Assembly (NCBI RefSeq): GCF_003977615.1
Contig: NZ_RYZR01000003.1
Location: forward strand, 310,001-374,000
Origin: Dyella dinghuensis
GTDB taxonomy: Bacteria; Pseudomonadota; Gammaproteobacteria; Xanthomonadales; Rhodanobacteraceae
Length of the DNA: 64,000 bases
Reading direction: 5' to 3'
A program made the position numbers and the translations under genes. The notes below the pieces were generated by a model that saw only the letters and a program-made list of their open reading frames with translations, did no database searches and was not told the DNA's origin. This document shows positions 57,818 through 64,000 of this stretch, piece by piece; position 1 is the first letter of the stretch, and every line of letters begins with the position of its first letter.

Positions 57818-58090
57818 ATGTGGACTGCAACCTTGAAAAAATTCTATCTCCCCTATTCCGCCAGTGAATCTTCCGATTGGTCGCTCTATGCCAATGGAAA
57901 GGCGTTTACCTTCCACTCGCGCCGCGAAGCGCTTGCCTTTGCGACCGATCAATGCCGCAAAGCCGTCGCAGCTGGCGACAAGTCCGCGATGATCAGCATC
58001 GAAGGTCTCGACGGACAATGGCGCACATTCGATAGCAGCTTGTCGCCCATACTGAACGAACCGATGCAACGCGCTGGGTCGCAACACTGA
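57818..58090 (+). CDS. Short DUF2188-like protein
   Basis: This 90-residue protein reads MWTATLKKFYLPYSASESSD, then the W-S-L-Y..G...F.SR.EAL..A pattern (WSLYANGKAFTFHSRREALA, FATDQCRKAVAAGDKSAMIS) and IEGLDGQWRTFDS. This resembles DUF2188-type beta-beta-alpha proteins. In-frame ATGs at 57680 and 57794 exist, and the first is far from any conserved residue. No neighbour suggests a role. Confidence 0.55.
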   Translation: MWTATLKKFYLPYSASESSDWSLYANGKAFTFHSRREALAFATDQCRKAVAAGDKSAMISIEGLDGQWRTFDSSLSPILNEPMQRAGSQH

Positions 58091-58407
58091 CCCCCTCGCA
58101 TGAACGCATGCCCTGGATTCATTACAGAGCAGGGACTCCCATAAACCGGGCGGCTAAACATCGCATGGCGGCGCCGCGATTTTGCTATTTCCGGATCAAT
58201 GCATGATTGACACGTACACATCGCTTTCATTTTTGCCAACGTTGTGTGCGCTAAGCCGCAACCTGTCCCCGTTTCTTTGAGAAGCGTTTTTTTACCGACT
58301 GCTTCAAGAATTTGCAGTTGAAGTGATGCGCGTCACTTCAACGTCATCAAAGTGGCACACACCATCCATACGTTCCGGCAACACCACACCATACGGATGG
58401 GTTCCAC
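58091..58407. other. Gene-free interval upstream of phospholipase C gene
   Basis: The interval holds a perfect 10-base-arm inverted repeat (58317-58342) and a possible Pho-box-like direct repeat (7-base units at 58330-58336 and 58341-58347). No terminator was seen. Confidence 0.5.
58317..58342. promoter_or_regulatory. Perfect inverted repeat upstream of phospholipase C gene
   Basis: GTTGAAGTGA-TGCGCG-TCACTTCAAC has 10-base arms and lies 65 bases before the start codon. The right arm overlaps GCGTCAC-TTCA-ACGTCAT, two partial Pho-box units with the expected 11-base period. Confidence 0.5.
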
Positions 58408-60504
58408 ATGATCGAGCTCAATCGCCGTAAATTTCTTACGTTGTCGATCAAGGCCGCTGCACTGGGCATCACCGGATACACCGTTGGCGGCGTGCTCAAA
58501 CCTGCACAAGCCGCAACGATCAAGGCAACCGGAACCATCGCGGATGTGAAGCATGTGGTTATCCTCATGCAGGAAAACCGCAGCTTCGATCATTATTTCG
58601 GAAGCCTGCAGGGCGTACGCGGTTTTGGCGATAAAGCCGGCATCACGCTTTCGGGTGGCTATTCGGTGTTCAATCAACCCAACGGATCGGCACGCCAGTA
58701 TCCGTGGGCATTCAATACAACCTCGCCTGCGTCGGGCCAGACCAGCGAAGTGCTCACGCAATGCGACGGCAACCTCGATCACTCATGGGCCACGCAACAT
58801 GCGGCGTGGAACGACGGAAAAATGGATTCCTGGGTCGCCGCGAAAGCCAGCGTTCGCACGCTCGGCTATCTCACGCGGCAGGACATTCCTTTCCACTACG
58901 CGCTTGCCGACGCATACACCATCTGCGATCACTACTTCTCGTCGATTCTCAGCTCGACCGGCCCCAACCGCACCTATCTCTGGGGCGGCATGATCGATCC
59001 GTCCGGTGATTACGGCGGCCCGGCTTACGACGGCGGCGATGAATCGGGACTCACCTGGGAAACCTACGCCGAGGAGCTGCAAGCTGCGGGCGTGACGTGG
59101 AAGGTTTACCAGAATGCCGCCGATAATTTCAGCGACAACGGCCTGGCGTATTTCAGCCAATTCGAGAATGCATCGACATCCAGCCCGCTCTTCATCAACG
59201 GTATGGATTCCGTTGCCAATGTGGATAACGCCACGCCCAACGACATTGCGTTGGCGATCCAAAATGACGTGATCAACGGCACGTTGCCGCAAGTCAGCTG
59301 GGTGGTTGCAAGCCAGGGTTACTCCGAACATCCCGACGCACCGCCGGATGACGGCGCGTATTTCATCAACCTGATCTTGCAGGCCCTGGCTGCGAACACA
59401 GAGACCTTCAACTCCACCGTCCTCCTGCTCAATTACGATGAAAACGACGGCTTCTTCGATCACGTACCGCCGCCCAGTCCGCCAAGTGGCACGACCGGTG
59501 AATTCATTACGGTGGATGGTGTGACGCAAGCCATCGGCATGGGTTTTCGCGTGCCCATGATTGTCTGCTCGCCGTGGACGCGCGGCGGCAACGTCGCTTC
59601 GCAGGTGTACGATCACACATCGGTGATTCAATTCCTGGAGACGTGGACGTCCGCACTGGGAACGCCCGCCGTGTGTTCGTACATCAGTGCATGGCGTCGT
59701 CAGGTGAGCGGCAACCTCACCGGCGCTTTCGACTTTGCCAACCCTGTATATGGCTTGCCGGCAAACCTGCCGGCCGCAACGACCGTTATCAGTCAGACCA
59801 CCACCTGCAACCCGTTGCCCAATCCCACCGACAGCAACGCGTCCAATAGCTTGCCGTCACAGGAAACCGGTACACGCACTGCGTGCGCGCTTCCTTATCA
59901 ACCCGATGCGAATATCTCGTCGTTCCAGTACGGCTCGAACGGTCAAATCCTAGTGTGGATAGAAATGCTCAACGTGGGCGCCATCGCAACCAGCGCCATT
60001 CCGCTGGCGATTTACGCCAATGCCTACCGAAACGGAGGACCATGGCAATACACCGTCGCCCCGTACAGCAGCGGCACGAACGGTTCGGTCAGCGATTTCT
60101 TCAATATCGGATCGGGCTACGGGAGCGGCAGTTACGATCTGACCGTTGTCGGGCCAAACCGTTTTCTGCGCCGCTTCGCGGGAGACGTCAATAACTCCGG
60201 TAAAATGTGCAGCGTTACGTCGTCGTACGCCGTCGATCCCGTATCTGGAAAACTCGCGATTTATTTCGCCTTGACGAATACGGGTAGCGAAGCCGTTACC
60301 TTCACCATCACCTCCAACAACTACACGACCGATGGCCCATGGACGTACTCCGTCGGAGCGGGCGCGACCGTCAATACGTATTTCTCGGCCGTAGCAAACA
60401 CGAACGGCTGGTATGACTTCACGCTGACCCTCAGCGGCGACTCCAGCTGGATTCGGCGTTATACGGGCCATCTGGAAAACGGCAGTGCATCGGTGACGGG
60501 CTGA
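58408..60504 (+). CDS. Tat-exported phosphocholine-type phospholipase C
   Basis: This 698-residue protein is similar in length to Pseudomonas PlcN. A twin-arginine signal LNRRKFLTLSIKAAALG is followed by the phosphoesterase domain, with IVILMQENRSFDHYFGSLQG-like metal-site residues (here VVILMQENRSFDHYFGSLQG), SSTGPNRTYLWGGM, NYDENDGFFDHVPPPSPPSG and VPMIVCSPWTRGG. Two C-terminal DUF756 repeats (about 510-595 and 610-695, with GGPWQYTVAPYSSGTNGSVS and DGPWTYSVGAGATVN) complete the family layout. The enzyme cleaves phospholipid head groups outside the cytoplasm and often helps phosphate scavenging. Headgroup specificity is inferred. Confidence 0.92.
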   Translation: MIELNRRKFLTLSIKAAALGITGYTVGGVLKPAQAATIKATGTIADVKHVVILMQENRSFDHYFGSLQGVRGFGDKAGITLSGGYSVFNQPNGSARQYPWAFNTTSPASGQTSEVLTQCDGNLDHSWATQHAAWNDGKMDSWVAAKASVRTLGYLTRQDIPFHYALADAYTICDHYFSSILSSTGPNRTYLWGGMIDPSGDYGGPAYDGGDESGLTWETYAEELQAAGVTWKVYQNAADNFSDNGLAYFSQFENASTSSPLFINGMDSVANVDNATPNDIALAIQNDVINGTLPQVSWVVASQGYSEHPDAPPDDGAYFINLILQALAANTETFNSTVLLLNYDENDGFFDHVPPPSPPSGTTGEFITVDGVTQAIGMGFRVPMIVCSPWTRGGNVASQVYDHTSVIQFLETWTSALGTPAVCSYISAWRRQVSGNLTGAFDFANPVYGLPANLPAATTVISQTTTCNPLPNPTDSNASNSLPSQETGTRTACALPYQPDANISSFQYGSNGQILVWIEMLNVGAIATSAIPLAIYANAYRNGGPWQYTVAPYSSGTNGSVSDFFNIGSGYGSGSYDLTVVGPNRFLRRFAGDVNNSGKMCSVTSSYAVDPVSGKLAIYFALTNTGSEAVTFTITSNNYTTDGPWTYSVGAGATVNTYFSAVANTNGWYDFTLTLSGDSSWIRRYTGHLENGSASVTG

Positions 60505-60524
60505 CATCGTTGCGAGCTTCGCAC

Positions 60525-60553
60525 GAAAAACCCCGGCGAAAAGCCGGGGTTTC
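60525..60553. terminator. rho-independent terminator after phospholipase gene
   Basis: AAAAACCCCGGC-GAAA-GCCGGGGTTT, a perfect 8-base-pair stem with a GAAA loop, 21 bases past the stop. It is short on T, but also suits the converging PH-domain gene. Confidence 0.85.
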
Positions 60554-60589
60554 GTCATACAGCTGGGAAATCACCATCGGGCTCGTTCG

Positions 60590-61108
60590 CTACATACGCT
60601 CCACCGGCATGACGCGCCGACGCGTGCGCTCCCGCAACGAGCAATCGCGCAACTCGTCGGCCATACGTTCGAGATCGGGAATGCCATAGAGAACCACCTT
60701 CGGCATGTCCTCGTCGGACGAGTCCAAATGCACCTCGCATAGACCAAGCACTTTCATGCCGAAAGGTTTCACGACGTCAAAGTGATCGACCCGAAATAGC
60801 TCGAGATTGTTCTGCACCTTGGAAAACACCCCGCGCTCGATACGGATGCGCTGGCTGGTGATGACGTAAGTGGTTGCGAGAGAGCGTATCCAATAAACGA
60901 GCAGCGCAATACCAACGGTGATGACGACGAAGAAGTATTGGCTGAAGGTATAAATCACCTTCGGGTGACCCGAAAACAAAGTGCGCTCCGCCACCACTTC
61001 CCGCGCAGCCACGTACGCATCCAGGTCCGTCCCGCAATAGCGGCACTTACGCGCCGCCCCCTGGATCATCTCTGCACATGCCGGACACGCCTTCATATTT
61101 GCTGCCAT
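60590..61108 (-). CDS. Zinc-ribbon and bacterial PH (bPH2) domain protein
   Basis: This 172-residue protein has an N-terminal zinc ribbon (CPACAEMIQGAARKCRYCGT). Hydrophobic segment(s) follow (VIYTFSQYFFVVITVGIALL, VYWIRSL), then a bPH2-like core with YVITSQRIRIERGVFSKVQN and LELFRVDHFDVVKPFGMKVL. YdbT/YvbH-type bPH2 proteins are membrane-associated and poorly understood. It converges on the phospholipase gene. The zinc ribbon in front of the membrane segment is an uncommon fusion. Confidence 0.85.
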   Translation of the reverse strand: MAANMKACPACAEMIQGAARKCRYCGTDLDAYVAAREVVAERTLFSGHPKVIYTFSQYFFVVITVGIALLVYWIRSLATTYVITSQRIRIERGVFSKVQNNLELFRVDHFDVVKPFGMKVLGLCEVHLDSSDEDMPKVVLYGIPDLERMADELRDCSLRERTRRRVMPVERM

Positions 61109-61591
61109 AACGATCCTTCAGGCCAATAATGTGACCAAGCGTATCGAAGATTGGCCGAACCAACGTTGAAGCCCGAGCACACAAACATCTAAGGCGCGTG
61201 AATCATGCGCCACCTAGCATTTAAGTGATTCATTGCGTTGGCAAATGCCTACTTGACGGACTATTTGCGTGTACGTAACGCACCAAGTCGCATAACTCTT
61301 TGCTGCTCGCTCTTACTGGTCGCTCGTCAAGCTCTGTCGAGCTGTGGGGCTACACACAAAGCGAGTTAAGTTGCGCGTGCTCAATAAGGTCGGGAGAAAA
61401 GTGTTTGCCTGCGAACTATCGGACGCTTAGGCATCCGTTGTCTGCAGCCAAACGCAGGGGACCTGTCGGCGTTGGCGGCATTGTTGCTTTTTCGGTGCGC
61501 GCTTAGGCGGTGCGATATGCGTTAGTCGGTCGACGAATTGGGGGCAACGGGTGCCGTACGCCGTTTCGAAATCAACCTCAGGAGAACCGAA
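61109..61591. other. Gene-free interval, no recognised element
   Basis: Almost 480 bases between the PH-domain gene and the DJ-1-like gene show no strong hairpin, repeat or confident promoter. Short open frames here lack ribosome sites and coherent protein character. Confidence 0.5.
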
Positions 61592-62284
61592 GTGAAAATT
61601 CTCATGGTCCTGACCTCCCACGACACGCTGGGCAGTACTGGTCGAAAAACCGGGTTCTGGTTGGAGGAGTTTGCAGCTCCCTACTATGTATTTACCGACG
61701 CCGGCGCAGAGGTGACGGTTGCCTCGCCCAAGGGCGGCCAACCGCCGATCGATCCCAAGAGCGACGAACCCGACAACCAGACGCCGGCACAGACTCGTTT
61801 CAAGGCCGACAAGAAGGCACAGGACGTATTGGCCAACACCCGCCTTCTAAGCACCGTATCGGCAGCAGACTACGATACGGTTTACTACCCCGGCGGCCAC
61901 GGCCCCATGTGGGATCTTGCAGAGGATCCCATCTCGATCAAATTGATCGAAGATTTCTACAACAGCGGCAAGCCCGTCGCGACGGTTTGCCATGCGCCTG
62001 GTGTCCTTCACCATGTGAAGTACAAGGGTGAACCCATCGTCAAAGGAAAACGGGTGACGGGGTTCACCAATACCGAAGAAGAAGCGGTAGGGCTCACAAA
62101 AGTCGTTCCGTTCCTGGTCGAGGACGAGCTCAAGCGTCTTGGCGGCAAATTTGAAAAGGTTGCCGATTGGCAGAGCTTTGCCATCGTCGATGGCCGTCTT
62201 ATCACCGGGCAGAATCCCGCATCGTCGGAAGCTTCGGCCAAGGCTCTGATGAGTGTAATGAACGCGCACAAAGCCGCAGCCTGA
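61592..62284 (+). CDS. DJ-1/PfpI-family (Hsp31-like) protein
   Basis: This 230-residue protein starts at GTG with AGGAGA about seven bases upstream and reads MKILMVLTSHDTLGSTGRKT. The family features are GFWLEEFAAPYYVFTDAGAE, YYPGGHGPMWDLAEDP and the nucleophile elbow VCHAPGVLHHVKYK (Cys with the following His). These match Hsp31-type glyoxalase III or protein deglycase enzymes. It stands alone on the plus strand. A stress role is family inference. Confidence 0.92.
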   Translation: MKILMVLTSHDTLGSTGRKTGFWLEEFAAPYYVFTDAGAEVTVASPKGGQPPIDPKSDEPDNQTPAQTRFKADKKAQDVLANTRLLSTVSAADYDTVYYPGGHGPMWDLAEDPISIKLIEDFYNSGKPVATVCHAPGVLHHVKYKGEPIVKGKRVTGFTNTEEEAVGLTKVVPFLVEDELKRLGGKFEKVADWQSFAIVDGRLITGQNPASSEASAKALMSVMNAHKAAA

Positions 62285-62529
62285 GCCACTGCGTGGCGGA
62301 GAGAAAAGGGTCAGGGTGCTTTTTCTATCTGGGAAAGGTGCTCTGATTCTTTTTTGCACGCGTGAGCTCGTTCGATGCTCGCGCCAATACGATACGTTTC
62401 AATCGCTTGAAGAATGTGGAGATACCGTCGTCACTCGCCTCCTCGATACCCCTCACATTCAAGAGTCGCAGCATTTTGTCGATACCCACTACATAGCGCC
62501 AATTGAGACATGCGGTTCGTGGGGGAGTT

Positions 62530-63099
62530 ATGACGACATTGCCATTCGTTGCCGAACCGTCTGACGACGGAACACCGAGCAACGTCGTGCCGTTTCCCTT
62601 CCGCGGACGCGACACACGCACGACGAGTGCGCCGTTTTCACGATCATGGATCGTAGGCACACCTTCCGCGAGAAAAAACACCGTTGATCTCGAGCCCCAG
62701 GATCGCCGTCTGGCCAGGCGGTTGGAGCGCGTTCTATGGGCCCTTCTCTATCATTCCCTGCATGAGTCACCCGATCTACGCGGATCGAAGTCGCAGTCCA
62801 TTGAAAAACGCGTAAATCGCCTGGTTTCGCCGGGGAGGCTGCAAGCAGTGGCGCGGGCCGCCATCGACCTCGGCATGACCGCGGATCTGGCTCGCCTGGC
62901 TGCAGCGGTCGTAGTGTTCGAGCTTCAAGCGCAATCCCGGTTGTGGAGCAAGGTGATGCGCCTGTTTGTGGCGGAGCGTCGGCAAGCCAGAGAAGACACC
63001 CTCGCGATAGCGCAAATGCTTGCCTCGGATCTTGAAGCCTTAAAAGTCCGTCCTATCGATCAGCTCGCCAAATCGCTTGCGGACACGCGTTGGGATTGA
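62530..63099 (+). CDS. Hypothetical protein with helical C-terminus
   Basis: I do not recognise this 189-residue protein. ATG at 62530 has GGGGGAG a few bases upstream and reads [20 protein letters not shown]. The N-terminal third is polar and probably disordered. From about residue 60 on, amphipathic helices dominate ([59 protein letters not shown]). No signal peptide, membrane segment or catalytic motif is seen. Confidence 0.6.
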   Translation: MTTLPFVAEPSDDGTPSNVVPFPFRGRDTRTTSAPFSRSWIVGTPSARKNTVDLEPQDRRLARRLERVLWALLYHSLHESPDLRGSKSQSIEKRVNRLVSPGRLQAVARAAIDLGMTADLARLAAAVVVFELQAQSRLWSKVMRLFVAERRQAREDTLAIAQMLASDLEALKVRPIDQLAKSLADTRWD

Positions 63100-63280
63100 T
63101 CAACACGTCGAGTCGCTTTCGCCTGAAGAACAAGGCCCCGCGCTGAGGCACGGAACAAATCGGGCCGTGAAAGCCACGCGAATCAACCCCAATTGGCTAC
63201 TTCCGAAACACACTATTTGGCCTCTGAAGCCGCCCACTGAAACCCCTACACTGGCGAACATCACCAGAGGGGGCGGATGG

Positions 63281-64000
63281 ATGCGCATCGCAAGCGTGGG
63301 GCACGCAGTCTTCGCCGTTACCATGATCGCACTGGGCATCCAGTGTCTGATCACAGGTCATTACGCAGCACTCTGGCAACCGCTCGATCTTAGCGCTCCC
63401 GGTAACGCGGCATTGCCTTATCTGTGTGCCCTCATCACGCTGGGATGCGGCATAGGTCTGCTTTGGCAGCGGGCAGACGCCGCGCTCACGTTACTTGTGT
63501 ATTTTCTGGCGTGGCTGCTGCTGTTCAGAGCACCCATCCTCTTTGCGGCCCTCGCCACCGCCGGTCCTTGGTACGGTATCGCCGAATGCGCGGTGTATAT
63601 AGCCGCCACCTGGGTGTTATTCGCCTGGTTCGCAACAAACTGGAAGATGCCATCGCTTCTTCGTTTCATTAACGGCAACAGCGGCGTGCGTATTGCCAGA
63701 GTGCTGTACGCGTTGGCGATGATTTTCTTCGGACTGGGGCACTTCATCTATTTCAATGAGACCGTATCCCTGGTGCCTGCGTGGTTGCCCTGGCATGCAG
63801 GATGGGCGGCCTTCACCGGCGGTGCGTATATCGCCACCGGCATCGCGATGCTCATAGGCGTGCATGCACGTTTGGCGGCGACACTTTCTGCGTGGGAGAT
63901 GGCCGCGCTCACGTTGCTTGTCTGGCTACCTATTGTGATGACTGGCGCTAATGCCTTCCAATGGAGCGAATGCGTTGACTCCTGGACGTTGACGGCATGC
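63281..64000 (+). CDS. DoxX-like integral membrane protein, 3' end beyond window
   Basis: The frame opens [20 protein letters not shown] after AGAGGGGG and is still open at the right edge after 240 codons. At least six hydrophobic stretches are visible ([71 protein letters not shown]). The second half ([40 protein letters not shown]) resembles DoxX/DoxD-type membrane proteins. The C-terminus and function are not visible. Confidence 0.7.
   Translation, partial: MRIASVGHAVFAVTMIALGIQCLITGHYAALWQPLDLSAPGNAALPYLCALITLGCGIGLLWQRADAALTLLVYFLAWLLLFRAPILFAALATAGPWYGIAECAVYIAATWVLFAWFATNWKMPSLLRFINGNSGVRIARVLYALAMIFFGLGHFIYFNETVSLVPAWLPWHAGWAAFTGGAYIATGIAMLIGVHARLAATLSAWEMAALTLLVWLPIVMTGANAFQWSECVDSWTLTAC

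Overview
The window reads as chromosomal DNA of a high-GC gammaproteobacterium, most likely order Xanthomonadales (Lysobacterales) and family Rhodanobacteraceae (Dyella/Rhodanobacter-like). This is inferred from gene order and protein style: lapB-lapA-ihfB-rpsA-cmk, greA-carB-carA-dapB, hrcA-grpE-dnaK-dnaJ-recN, fur-bamE-rnfH-ratA-smpB-ssrA, a bacterial acyl-CoA-binding protein, a CxxC-less Fur, and a tmRNA tag ANDDNYALAA. No database search was possible, so the taxonomic call is provisional.

Layout. 1-6.1 kb: minus-strand envelope/translation block (CapD-like nucleotide-sugar enzyme cut by the window edge, WecA-like transferase, LapB, LapA, IHF-beta, ribosomal protein S1, CMP kinase). 6.1-11.4 kb: lipid and regulatory genes (ACBP, FadH-like reductase, LysR, L36 paralogue, divergent TetR/CPBP protease). 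11.5-20.6 kb: greA, carB, carA and dapB, interrupted by a 2OG-Fe(II) oxygenase and by a cation exchanger that sits behind a yybP-ykoY (manganese) riboswitch. 19.5-25 kb: heat-shock operon hrcA-grpE-dnaK-dnaJ, with a TMEM175-like channel gene wedged between dnaK and dnaJ. 25-32.6 kb: recN, a MASE1 histidine kinase/response regulator pair, a strongly folded candidate sRNA, fur, bamE, rnfH, ratA, smpB and ssrA.

From the tmRNA gene onward the window becomes accessory. A diverged copy of the tmRNA 3' end and terminator lies about 1.05 kb downstream of the original and brackets one orphan ORF, which looks like the footprint of an old integration. Then follow lactate dehydrogenase, an AIM24-like protein, an OprB porin, a secreted esterase, a methyltransferase/YkgJ/YaiI cluster, a cold-shock protein, an H-NS-like protein with a lysine/alanine tail, a large secreted trypsin-fold protease, an aldo/keto reductase, a GAF-GGDEF-EAL protein, a flavoprotein reductase, a cytochrome c/sorbosone-dehydrogenase fusion, a Tat-exported phospholipase C, a bacterial PH-domain protein, a DJ-1/PfpI protein and a truncated membrane protein.

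The window also carries several inverted-repeat (REP-like) elements, many rho-independent terminators and some operator-like palindromes. The most interesting items are the GGA-rich structured RNA at about 29.44-29.67 kb, the riboswitch-exchanger unit, the tmRNA-flanked footprint, and the TMEM175 gene in the chaperone operon. I found no CRISPR array, no intact transposase or integrase, and no tRNA gene.
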